NCBI GenBank assembly: GCA_044225565.1
Contig: JBGAIL010000123.1
Coordinates: forward strand, 1-14,276
Length of the DNA stretch: 14,276 nt
Source of the DNA: CAVXAE01 sp044225565
GTDB taxonomy: Bacteria; Pseudomonadota; Gammaproteobacteria; Steroidobacterales; Steroidobacteraceae
Direction of reading: 5' to 3'
Below the pieces are notes generated by a model. That model saw nothing but the letters and a program-made list of their open reading frames with translations. It was not told where the DNA came from and searched no databases. The first letter of the stretch is position 1; every line of letters begins with the position of its first letter. The translations under genes and the position numbers were made by a program. Below are positions 7,912 to 14,276 of the stretch, piece by piece.

Positions 7912-8544
7912 CTATTCCCAGTCCTTGATCTCGAACTCCGGCTGCTGCTTCCTCTGCCGGTCGCTGATCTTGAGCTCGAGGTACTTCGCGCCGATGCCCT
8001 TCTCGAATTTGAGCGTGGCGCCGCGCTGGTAGTCCCGCTCCTGCGGCCCCTTGCCCTTGAAGAGAGCGACCAGCTCGTGCCGGCCCACCTTCAGGTTGCC
8101 GAGATAGAGCCGGTGCACGCCGCCCTTGAGCAGCGCTTCGGCCTCGCGCGGCGTGTAGAGATAGTCCGCGACTTCCTTCTGATCGATGGTGAGCGTGACG
8201 GAGTCGAGCGCGAAGAAGTCGCCGACGTCCATGGAGACGAACACGGCGACCTGCGTGTTGGCGGGAAAGAGCAGCTCTTCCTCGAGCACGAAGAGGTCGC
8301 GGTTGAGATCCACCACGTCCTTCTTGAGGTCCTGCACCTCCTGGTCGAGGCCGCGGGTGTCGGTGGCAGCGCCAGCGCCTGCCGCTGGAGCGGCCGCGGC
8401 CTGTGCTTCGGCTGCTGGAGCGGCCTGCGCCACCGCGGGCTGCACGCCCGCCTGCGCAGCTACCGGCCCGGGCGTTGCCTGCTGAGCCCACAGGGGGCTC
8501 GCCATGAGGGCCAGTGCGGCCGCGAGTGTTTGAAAGCGCAGCAT
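7912..8544 (-). CDS. Exported coiled-coil and beta-domain protein, function unknown
   Basis: This 210-residue protein is not one I can name. A signal peptide covers residues 1-20 (ending PLWA-QQ). It is followed by an Ala/Pro/Gln-rich disordered stretch (21-62), a short coiled coil (about 64-93, LDQEVQDLKKDVVDLNRDLF) and a C-terminal beta-rich domain (about 96-205). That domain contains VHRLYLGNLKVGRHELVALF, a pattern seen in PEGA- or Ig-like periplasmic modules. ATG 8544 is chosen because GGAG lies four bases upstream and it gives a clean signal peptide; ATG 8562, overlapping the upstream stop, is open but has no ribosome site. It lies between the thioredoxin gene and the first large TPR gene. 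The coiled coil followed by a small domain fits a structural adapter of the periplasmic complex. There is no DNA-binding or catalytic motif. Database names for such proteins are likely to be generic. Confidence 0.86.
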   Translation of the reverse strand: MLRFQTLAAALALMASPLWAQQATPGPVAAQAGVQPAVAQAAPAAEAQAAAAPAAGAGAATDTRGLDQEVQDLKKDVVDLNRDLFVLEEELLFPANTQVAVFVSMDVGDFFALDSVTLTIDQKEVADYLYTPREAEALLKGGVHRLYLGNLKVGRHELVALFKGKGPQERDYQRGATLKFEKGIGAKYLELKISDRQRKQQPEFEIKDWE

Positions 8545-8548
8545 AGGT

Positions 8549-8552
8549 CTCC
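8549..8552 (-). promoter_or_regulatory. Ribosome binding site (GGAG) for the coiled-coil/beta-domain gene
   Basis: GGAG lies four bases before ATG 8544, just past the stop of the thioredoxin-like gene. The spacing is short but usable; the alternative ATG 8562 has no such site. Confidence 0.55.
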
Positions 8553-8554
8553 GA

Positions 8555-9082
8555 TCACTCATTCAGCAGTACGCGCAGTTGCTCCAGATAGAGCGCATCG
8601 CTCCGGGCGCTGAAGTCGCGATGCACGTGCCGCACGGTGCCGTTGCGATCCACCAGCACCGTCATCGGGAGGTTGTCCACCTCGTAGGCACGGCTCACCG
8701 ACTTGTGCGGGTCGAGCAGCATCGGAAACGAGACGGCGCGACCCTTGGCGAACTCCACGGCACTGTGCGGATCGTCATCGACTCCCACGCCGAACACCTT
8801 GAGGCCGACGGAGCGATACGTCTCCAGGCTGCGATCCAGCGCGTCGAGCTGAGTGCCGCAGGAGGCGCAACGGCTTCCCCAGAAGCTCAGCACGACGACG
8901 TCGCCGCGGTGCTCGGACAGCCGCACGTTGCCCCCGGCCGCAGCCTTCAGAGCGAAATCCGGCGCGGGCTTGCCCAGCAACGCATACGGCGCGGCGGCCG
9001 CGAACAACGCGCCCGCAACGATGCCGCACGCGAGCGCGAGCACGCCGCCTTCAAGCCTGCCCAAGAGTCTGGTTTTCCGCAC
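8555..9082 (-). CDS. Membrane-anchored TlpA-like thioredoxin-fold protein
   Basis: This 175-residue periplasmic thiol-disulfide protein is of the TlpA/ResA/AhpC-TSA type. A hydrophobic N-terminal anchor (about residues 13-36) precedes the conserved family entry GKPAPDFALKAAAGGNVRLS. The active site is FWGSRCASC, with Cys72 and Cys75 (CxxC). The cis-proline loop is DNLPMTVLVDRNG with Pro139, and the central GVGVDDDPHSAVEFAKGR strand-turn-helix fits the fold. Relatives reduce apocytochromes or protein disulfides. The start is a GTG at 9082 with no good ribosome site. The frame is closed upstream by a stop near 9137, so a later GTG (about 9043) is the only real alternative. The gene heads operon B and follows operon A, whose first two products carry CxxCH haem sites, so it may serve either the cytochromes of A or cysteine-containing proteins of B. 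The family is certain; the substrate is not. Confidence 0.92.
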   Translation of the reverse strand: MRKTRLLGRLEGGVLALACGIVAGALFAAAAPYALLGKPAPDFALKAAAGGNVRLSEHRGDVVVLSFWGSRCASCGTQLDALDRSLETYRSVGLKVFGVGVDDDPHSAVEFAKGRAVSFPMLLDPHKSVSRAYEVDNLPMTVLVDRNGTVRHVHRDFSARSDALYLEQLRVLLNE

Positions 9083-9127
9083 AAAAATGACCCAAGCAAA
9101 GTCGCGGGCAACCCTCGCACACGCTCC

Positions 9128-9140
9128 TTGACTATGTCAA
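9128..9140. promoter_or_regulatory. TTGAC-TAT-GTCAA palindrome, candidate operator or -35 region
   Basis: A perfect 5-bp inverted repeat with a 3-base spacer lies about 46 bases upstream of the GTG start of operon B. Read on the minus strand it includes TTGACA, the sigma-70 -35 consensus, but no good -10 box is found 16-18 bases further on. It may therefore be an operator, or part of a promoter for another sigma factor. Confidence 0.3.
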
Positions 9141-9168
9141 CGAAGCGGTTCAAGGGCTGCGAAGCGGT
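9141..9168. repeat. 9-bp direct repeat CGAAGCGGT (two copies)
   Basis: CGAAGCGGT occurs at 9141-9149 and 9160-9168, 19 bases start to start (close to two helical turns), upstream of the thioredoxin-like gene. The spacing would suit a dimeric or paired regulator, but two short copies can arise by chance. Confidence 0.35.
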
Positions 9169-9188
9169 ACCCCCGAAAATGGGGCTTC
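9161..9188. repeat. Small hairpin between the two operons
   Basis: GAAG (9161-9164) and CCCC (9171-9174) face GGGG (9181-9184) and CTTC (9185-9188), with loop GAAAAT and a six-base bulge. It lies eight bases from the long hairpin. Function not known; it may be part of the same termination or processing region. Confidence 0.35.
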
Positions 9189-9195
9189 ATACGAT

Positions 9196-9263
9196 GGGGT
9201 CGGGGCTTGCATCGTGCGTGCGGATTGCTTTGCAGCCGCATGCACGATGCAGGACCCGATCCC
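9196..9263. repeat. Long imperfect inverted repeat (hairpin), candidate terminator of operon A
   Basis: Arms 9196-9223 and 9236-9263 (28 bases each) are inverted copies matching at 24 of 28 positions, separated by 12 bases that contain a further TGC-TTT-GCA mini-stem. It begins 20 bases after the stop of the DUF1501-like gene, the usual place for a transcription terminator, but no T-run follows on the minus strand, so a simple intrinsic terminator is not shown. Read as plus-strand RNA, three of the four mismatches become G-U pairs and only one remains unpaired; read as minus-strand RNA all four are unpaired. It could also be a processing or mRNA-stabilising hairpin, or an unrecognised intergenic repeat element. 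Confidence 0.6.
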
Positions 9264-9283
9264 TTCCCGTGAACCTCGGCGGA

Positions 9284-10906
9284 TTACGCGAGTGGCGCGA
9301 AGGCGATGAGACTGTCGCGCAGAGCCACGCTGCCCAATCCGTGGTTCGGGAACAGCGTCGCGAAATTGCCTTCCCTGCCGTCCAGCGCCAGGTAGTTGAG
9401 AACCACGGTCTCGACGAGGAGGTTCACCGCGTTCGCCGCCGGGCTGCCAGCCGTCTCGACATCGCCGCTGGCCCGGAAATACCCGATCTGCTGATGCCTG
9501 GCCTGCTCGGCGGCACTCCCGCCGCGCAGCGTCGGGCGGCCGCCCGGATTGAGCACCAGGAAGAAGGCCGCGGCCGTCTGCTGGTTGTCGCCGGTCCACA
9601 CACCCTTGCCGCGCCCTCCAGCGGAGTTGTCCACCATTCCGTTGCTCGAGAGCGACCCGTCACTGAAACAATAGATCATGAGTCTCTGGCCGCTGCGGGC
9701 GGCATACTCGAGACAGGCGCCGATGCACTGACCGGCACGGAAGTCGCGAGACTCGCCGGTTGCGCGCTCGCCGGTATGGTAGTCGAACCCGCCCATGCTG
9801 ATGGTGCCCGCGCCGGCATAGCCGCGGACCACGAGCTTCATCACCGAGGCCGTGCGTTCGAACTCGTTTTCGTCGTCGAACTCGGCTTCCGTGAAGACTC
9901 CACCCGCGCCGCGGATGTCGGGATCCAGGCTCGGATTGAGCTCGGCGGGATTGCTGAAACGGTCGGTAGTGTCAGCCGTCTTGACGTATGCGCAGCTCGC
10001 GCGCGTCCTCACTGTCGCGTCGTCCGCGAGGCCGGTGGTCACCGGGTCCGCAGGGTCGTTGCCGCCGACTGTACTCGGCACGCCGAACTTCGCCTGGCTG
10101 ATGCGAGCCATGGATTCCATCACCGCCACGGTGTCTGCCGGATTGTTGAACAGCTCACCGAGCTCGCCGGTGTCGACGAGGCCGGTCACGTCGCTGTTGC
10201 GGTCGATCTTGGTCGGACGGTTGGCCGGGTCGATCATCATGAGCGGGGCCATCGAATTGCCGCCGGAATCGGAGTTCTCCGTACCGATCAACGTCAGCAG
10301 CGAGCCCTTGGCGCCGGCTTTGGCGATGCCGTACATGGGATTGTGCGGGTTGTTGCCGGTGTCGTTCTCCGAGCGCGCCGGGATTACAGCGCCGTTGATG
10401 AGCGCGCGAGTGGCTGTCGAGGTCTTCGAGAGGATGCCGCGCAGGAACGCGCTGTCCGAATGGAACGCGAGGCCGAGCTCGGTATTGATGAAGTTCGTGG
10501 TGGAGCTGTTGGGTACCATGTCGCCGGGCAGGCCGAGCTTGGAATAGCCCGCGGTGCTCAGGAAATCGAGCTGGCCCTCCTGCTGGCCCACCAGCACGTT
10601 GGAGCCGGCGATGTTGGCGCCGCCCGCGAGGTCGACGCAGATGAACGGGACCAGGCCATTGCCCACGGTGATGCCGCACACCTGCGAGGCGACGGCCAGC
10701 ATCTCCGGGGAGAGCAGGCGCGCCTGGGCCTGCGCTGCGCCCGGTTTGAGCATCGCCGCGAGCAGGCTGCCGCCCATGACGCTCGCGGAACCGGCGATGA
10801 AGCCCTGCGCGAGGAAGTCCCGGCGGCTCACGGGCCGCTTGTGGGACGGATGCCGAAGCGGCTCATCGAGCTTCAACGGCCGTGGCAGTCGGGATTTGAT
10901 GATCAT
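9284..10906 (-). CDS. Tat-exported DUF1501-like protein
   Basis: This 540-residue protein has a twin-arginine signal: PVSRRDFLAQGF with Arg28-Arg29, then a hydrophobic segment (34-53). It resembles DUF1501 proteins (alkaline-phosphatase-like fold, role unknown, typically exported and encoded beside DUF1592/DUF1585 cytochromes). GFDYHTGE (373-380) matches the family's GWDTH motif, and MIYCFSDGS (about 410-418) matches its TFSEFGR segment, here with Asp-Gly in place of Glu-Phe. FICVDLAGGANIAGSNVLVG (about 88-107) matches the N-terminal strand of the fold, though the usual GGxDGLNT signature is altered. It is therefore a divergent member, and its metal-site residues may differ. ATG 10906 has GAGG four bases upstream and lies seven bases after the LamG-cytochrome gene. 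It is the last gene of block A; its stop is 20 bases before a long hairpin. Export through Tat implies folding, possibly with a cofactor, before transport. Confidence 0.9.
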   Translation of the reverse strand: MIIKSRLPRPLKLDEPLRHPSHKRPVSRRDFLAQGFIAGSASVMGGSLLAAMLKPGAAQAQARLLSPEMLAVASQVCGITVGNGLVPFICVDLAGGANIAGSNVLVGQQEGQLDFLSTAGYSKLGLPGDMVPNSSTTNFINTELGLAFHSDSAFLRGILSKTSTATRALINGAVIPARSENDTGNNPHNPMYGIAKAGAKGSLLTLIGTENSDSGGNSMAPLMMIDPANRPTKIDRNSDVTGLVDTGELGELFNNPADTVAVMESMARISQAKFGVPSTVGGNDPADPVTTGLADDATVRTRASCAYVKTADTTDRFSNPAELNPSLDPDIRGAGGVFTEAEFDDENEFERTASVMKLVVRGYAGAGTISMGGFDYHTGERATGESRDFRAGQCIGACLEYAARSGQRLMIYCFSDGSLSSNGMVDNSAGGRGKGVWTGDNQQTAAAFFLVLNPGGRPTLRGGSAAEQARHQQIGYFRASGDVETAGSPAANAVNLLVETVVLNYLALDGREGNFATLFPNHGLGSVALRDSLIAFAPLA

Positions 10907-10913
10907 GGATGCC

Positions 10914-13448
10914 TCACTTCACGGCCATCGCGGCACTGCCGACGGCGGCGCCACAGACTGCCTTGACGACGATGGGCGTACGCGCGCCGCCGCAGGCGGT
11001 CGAGCTGCATAGCTTGCCCTGGATCAGGGTATTGAGCTCCGTGTGAACCGTCGCCCGATCCGGCTGGCTGGTGAGATTGGTGCCCAACACGTGATCCAGC
11101 AGCGGATTGATCACCAGGTCCCGCTGCCCCTGCGTGGAAAGGTTCGAGCTGAAGTCGAAGCCCGGGAAGTAGGTGGCGCGGGCCGACGCATCGTCCACGA
11201 GCGCCGCGCAGTATTTCACCGCGAGCTGCGCTATCGACGTCTGGTGCGAGCCCAGGAACGCCTGGATATTGCTCACCGCAGGCAACGACTGCCGGATGTT
11301 GTTGTACGTGGCCTTCACACCGGCGTTGTTCGGGCTGACGCCCGTGATCGACGCCATCGTGGCATTGATCTCGTCGAACGTGCGGATGCCGATGTCCGAA
11401 GTCGCGCTGTTGTCGATCCGCGGGGCATTGACGCCATTCACATCGGTCGAACAGACCTCGGTACGGCTGCCAAGCTGGTCGAAGCACAGGAAGAAGAGGT
11501 CGTCCGCCGGCCCCTTCTGCAAGGGCACCACGGTGCCGATGCGCGACAGCGGCTGGCCCACGCCCGGCGTATAGAGCGAGCTCGTGACGCTGGTGTCGAG
11601 CGTCTTGTACGCCTGGCCCACGTGCAGCTCCGCGCCGTTCTCGCCGATGCGCATGCCCTTGATGACGATGTTGCTGCTCGGGGTCGCGCCCGCCTCGAGG
11701 CTGATGAACGAAGGCTTGTTGAAGAGATAGCCGAAACTGTCGAACTGGCTCACCTCGAACATGATGTAGCTCTTCGGCACGTCCACCAGGTGCGAGACGC
11801 CGAACAGCAGGAAGTACCGCTCGCCGACCCCGACCTCGAAGTTCTGCTGGATCTGCTCCTGCGTCAGCGCGCGGTTGTGGACTGCCACCAACCGGTACAC
11901 GCCCGTGAACTGCCGGTTGCCGGACACCTCATTGCCGAGCACGAACGCGAACGTGTCGTCCCAGTCGCCGATGGTGGCCGCGCCGGCACCATCCATGTCG
12001 CCGGTGAACTGGCCGTTGACGTAGATGCGGCGGCCATTGGTCGGATCGAACGTGACGACCACGTGCTGCAGGGTTGCCTGCAGGTCTTCGTCGTCTGCAT
12101 TGGTGATGAGCGAGGGACTGCCGTTGGCGTCCGTCACGGAGCTGCGCTGCAGGAACTCGACCTGATACTGCTGCTGGGCGACGGTGAAGTTGCGCGAGGT
12201 GGTGCCGCCCGAATAGCTCGCGATGAACGCATCCTCCTGCGCCACGTTGGCCGGCGCGATCCACAGCTCGATGCTGTACTCGCCGGTGGCCCCGATCAGG
12301 TCGTGCAGCTTCTTGCTCGCCGCGGTGGTGCCCTGAGCCTTGCCGCCCGTGCGCACGTTGATGCCCCAGCCGCCCACCCACACGACGTCACCCGAGAGGG
12401 TAAGGTCGATGGCGGGATCCACGCCGCTCGTGTCGTAAGCGGTAGCGCATGCGCCCGCGATCGACTGGCCGCAGTTCTGGCCCGTCTTGAACTCCCACTT
12501 GGCGATCGCGTTCGCATCGTAGCGGTTGCCACCGCTCGCCACGGTGCCGTCGTAAAGCGTGACGGCCCGGCTGAGCACCAGATCGGGGTTCTCGGTGAGC
12601 GGGTTCACGGGGTCAATGGCGCCGACGAAGTCCTGGATTCTGGCGAGCATGACCGCTGCATCGTTCGCGCAACTCGCCGACCAGCAATTGTGGAATTCAT
12701 CGCGCAGGCGCACGACCAGCCGCGATTTGGCATCGGCCAGCGAGACGCCAGGGGCATCGTCGAGATTGATCTTGGCGCGCGCAGCCGCGTACGCCTCGTC
12801 CTTGCTCAGCGTATTCGCGAAATAGGGAGTTTGCGGCGTGACGGCATCGGGCGAATGGCAGCGCGAGCAGTTGGGTTGGACCGGGCTGAGGCTCGCGCCC
12901 GTGACGAGGTTATAGATTCCGTCGTACGCGGACGAAGAGTCCGGGAATACGCGACTGTCGCCCACGGCCTTGTCAGCCGGCGCGACGAGCTGGATCTGCG
13001 TGCCACCGCCACCGGCGGCATCACCTGCCCAGTTGGTGATCCACGTCGTCAGCAGGTCGGCGCAGGCATCGGGCGAAGCGAGCCAGCAGTTGTGGCCGCC
13101 ACCCACCTTCTGGACCATGCGCGAGGAAGAGGGGTCGCTCAGGTTCACGATGCCGTTCGCCGCTTCGTAGGCAAGGTTGATGTCGTCCTGACGCGCGAAC
13201 ATCGGCGCCTGCTGGCCGGCGACGTGGCAGCCGCCGCAGCGATTGCTGGCCTTGATGTTGTCCCAGAGGTTGATGCGGAACGCCTGCACGTCCGCGGTCG
13301 CCGGTGGCGGCCCGTTGTACGCCGGCTGAGTGGGCGGCGTGGTGTTGGGATTCTCGGAGGTCGGCGCCCCTCCACCGCAGGCGGCGAGCGCGACCGCGGC
13401 GAGGCCGGCGAGCAGACGGATGCGCATTGCGATGAAGGCCTGTCTCAT
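10914..13448 (-). CDS. Dihaem cytochrome / LamG-domain lipoprotein
   Basis: This 844-residue exported lipoprotein has a lipobox LAAC with Cys24 as the likely lipidated residue. Two haem c sites follow, CGGCH (71-75) and CSRCH (194-198). Each is followed 48-59 residues later by a conserved HNCW (119-122 and 253-256), suggesting two tandem versions of one cytochrome module. A concanavalin/LamG-like domain lies about 385-540, with EYSIELWIAPANVAQEDAF, TLQHVVVTFDPTNGRRIYVN and a final VYRLVAVHNRALTQEQI, the standard LamG pattern. The last 300 residues are beta-rich and then helical, with extra cysteines and no family I recognise. ATG 13448 is chosen because AGGAG lies seven bases upstream; a longer frame upstream overlaps the previous gene and lacks a signal. 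The gene starts 11 bases after that gene's stop. A carbohydrate- or polymer-binding redox protein at the outer membrane is a reasonable inference. Confidence 0.91.
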   Translation of the reverse strand: MRQAFIAMRIRLLAGLAAVALAACGGGAPTSENPNTTPPTQPAYNGPPPATADVQAFRINLWDNIKASNRCGGCHVAGQQAPMFARQDDINLAYEAANGIVNLSDPSSSRMVQKVGGGHNCWLASPDACADLLTTWITNWAGDAAGGGGTQIQLVAPADKAVGDSRVFPDSSSAYDGIYNLVTGASLSPVQPNCSRCHSPDAVTPQTPYFANTLSKDEAYAAARAKINLDDAPGVSLADAKSRLVVRLRDEFHNCWSASCANDAAVMLARIQDFVGAIDPVNPLTENPDLVLSRAVTLYDGTVASGGNRYDANAIAKWEFKTGQNCGQSIAGACATAYDTSGVDPAIDLTLSGDVVWVGGWGINVRTGGKAQGTTAASKKLHDLIGATGEYSIELWIAPANVAQEDAFIASYSGGTTSRNFTVAQQQYQVEFLQRSSVTDANGSPSLITNADDEDLQATLQHVVVTFDPTNGRRIYVNGQFTGDMDGAGAATIGDWDDTFAFVLGNEVSGNRQFTGVYRLVAVHNRALTQEQIQQNFEVGVGERYFLLFGVSHLVDVPKSYIMFEVSQFDSFGYLFNKPSFISLEAGATPSSNIVIKGMRIGENGAELHVGQAYKTLDTSVTSSLYTPGVGQPLSRIGTVVPLQKGPADDLFFLCFDQLGSRTEVCSTDVNGVNAPRIDNSATSDIGIRTFDEINATMASITGVSPNNAGVKATYNNIRQSLPAVSNIQAFLGSHQTSIAQLAVKYCAALVDDASARATYFPGFDFSSNLSTQGQRDLVINPLLDHVLGTNLTSQPDRATVHTELNTLIQGKLCSSTACGGARTPIVVKAVCGAAVGSAAMAVK

Positions 13449-13455
13449 GTCATCG

Positions 13456-13460
13456 CTCCT
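13456..13460 (-). promoter_or_regulatory. Ribosome binding site (AGGAG) for the LamG-cytochrome gene
   Basis: AGGAG lies seven bases before ATG 13448 and touches the stop codon of the preceding gene (13460-13462). It fixes the start and suggests coupled translation. Confidence 0.75.
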
Positions 13461-14276
13461 CACTGGCCACTGCACGCCGCGGCGGTTTCCGCGAACACGC
13501 GCCTGAGGCTGTAGCCGTTCTCGAAGTTGCCGACGATCCTGGTGAAATCCCCGACGTCGCTCGAGTTGGGAGCGCGCAGGCAGACATAGCGGTACACCTT
13601 CTCGACCTGGCATTGTGCGAAAGCCTTGCTGCCAGCGAGATCCTGGCCAAGCGACTTTGCGCCAACACCGCTGGTCAGTTCAGGCCCACCACTCGGCCAG
13701 AGCGCCGCGTTCGGGCCGGCACGCCACCGATTCTCCCAATGGTCGTCGGGCGTGATGTAGCCCGGCTTGAAGTTGTCCGAGTTGATCAGGTACTTCGGCT
13801 GCACCTGCCCGTCGGTGTAGACGACGCGTCCCTGCGCTTCGTCGTACTGATAGTAGGCGAAGGCCTGGGCCATCGGATCCATGCCGCTGTGGCAGCCGAT
13901 GCAGTTGTTGAGGAAGATGCGGCTGTCGCCGCCGGGGCTGCGGCTGATGTCCTGGCGGATGCGGTCCGGCGGACGCGAGGTGTCCTGCACCTGCTCCAGA
14001 TCGCGGCAAAGGTGGTTCATCAGCGTGAAACGGAACATCGCACGATTGGTGCCGGCGATGAAGAACGCCTGGGATGCCGCTCTGGTGGTAATGACGCCCG
14101 CGGTGGCTGTCGCCGGCAGGCCGTTTCGCGAGGACTGCGTGCTCTGCACCAGCACCGTGCGCAGATCCGCGTTCTGGCCTTCCATGGCCGCGTAGTGATC
14201 GTTGTTCGAAGGCGAGTACGCCGGCGAAATCCCCTGACCGGTGTAGAGGATATCGCCCGACAGCACCTGGTTGAAC
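13460..14276 (-). CDS. Cytochrome-like protein resembling DUF1592/DUF1588/DUF1585 C-terminal part (5' end cut)
   Basis: The frame stays open to the right edge (…FNQVLSGDILYTGQG), so the start lies outside the window; about 271 residues are visible. A haem c site CIGCH is followed by SGMDPMAQAF, very like the CxxCHxxMDPLGFAL motif of DUF1588. The sequence before it (ASQAFFIAGTNRAMFRFTLM) fits that family's conserved helix, and FNQVLSGDILYTG fits the DUF1592 'LTADYTFVN' segment. The C-terminal part (AFAQCQVEKVYRYVCLR, then VGNFENGYSLRRVF) fits the DUF1585 helical ending. These matches are by eye and the protein is divergent, so a diverged family or subfamily is likely. Such proteins occur beside DUF1501 genes, as here. 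It probably acts in the cell envelope with the LamG-cytochrome and DUF1501-like products, being the first visible gene of that operon. Confidence 0.85.
   Translation of the reverse strand, partial: FNQVLSGDILYTGQGISPAYSPSNNDHYAAMEGQNADLRTVLVQSTQSSRNGLPATATAGVITTRAASQAFFIAGTNRAMFRFTLMNHLCRDLEQVQDTSRPPDRIRQDISRSPGGDSRIFLNNCIGCHSGMDPMAQAFAYYQYDEAQGRVVYTDGQVQPKYLINSDNFKPGYITPDDHWENRWRAGPNAALWPSGGPELTSGVGAKSLGQDLAGSKAFAQCQVEKVYRYVCLRAPNSSDVGDFTRIVGNFENGYSLRRVFAETAAACSGQ

Noticed and set aside
9128..9140. Sigma-70 promoter with TTGACA as -35 on the minus strand
   Set aside because: At 16-18 bases downstream the sequence is GC-rich (CGAGGG region) and does not resemble TATAAT, so only the palindrome itself is reported.
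8947..9153. Small 68-codon minus-strand frame starting with TTG upstream of the thioredoxin-like gene
   Set aside because: Most of it overlaps the thioredoxin-like gene in another frame, and its sequence becomes Arg/Ser-rich with no motif. The GGAG inside it does not precede a usable start at good spacing.
7183..13514. Long plus-strand open frames (7183-8613, 8579-10966, 11043-13514)
   Set aside because: They have the same antisense composition and no signal peptides or motifs. The minus-strand genes over the same DNA carry CxxCH, CxxC, Tat and LamG features.
13449..13613. N-terminal extension of the LamG-cytochrome protein
   Set aside because: It overlaps the end of the upstream gene, is Arg-rich, and would bury the lipoprotein signal; a strong ribosome site supports ATG 13448.

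Overview
The window is GC-rich bacterial DNA, densely packed with genes that all lie on the minus strand, so transcription runs from right to left. Signal peptides, lipoboxes, a Tat signal, c-type cytochrome motifs and ExbB/ExbD proteins indicate a Gram-negative bacterium. A high-GC gammaproteobacterium (Steroidobacter/Nevskia-like) is my best guess from the gene mix, but this is an inference and no marker gene is present. No tRNA, rRNA, CRISPR array, transposase or phage gene was seen. The only sizeable gap is about 200 bases (9083-9283), and no gene-free stretch exceeds 300 bases.

Block A (14276 to 9284) is a three-gene exported set. It holds the 3' part of a cytochrome-like protein resembling the C-terminal part of the DUF1592/DUF1588/DUF1585 families, a lipoprotein with two CxxCH haem sites fused to a LamG-like domain, and a Tat-exported DUF1501-like protein. 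The genes are 11 and 7 bases apart, which suggests one operon and a joint extracytoplasmic role, possibly redox or polymer related.

Between the blocks, 9083-9283 contains a long imperfect hairpin (9196-9263), a smaller hairpin, a 9-bp direct repeat and a TTGAC-TAT-GTCAA palindrome. It probably holds the end of operon A and the start of operon B.

Block B (9082 to 1, continuing past the left edge) holds nine genes. In transcription order they encode a membrane-anchored TlpA-like thioredoxin, an exported coiled-coil plus beta-domain protein, two large exported TPR proteins (657 and 935 aa), a TPR lipoprotein, an exported Pro/Ala-rich protein with a conserved C-terminal module, an ExbB/TolQ/MotA-family proton-channel protein and two different ExbD/TolR-family proteins (the second cut by the window edge). 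Most junctions overlap or are under 35 bases, so the genes look translationally coupled.

The likely common theme of block B is an inner-membrane proton-driven motor (one ExbB, two ExbDs) coupled to a periplasmic/outer-membrane TPR scaffold. The one-plus-two composition matches the AglR-AglQ-AglS motor of the Myxococcus gliding machinery, but no TonB, TolA, TolB, Pal or OmpA-like gene is visible here. The system's cargo or function cannot be read from the sequence. It is the best candidate in this window for an undescribed system.
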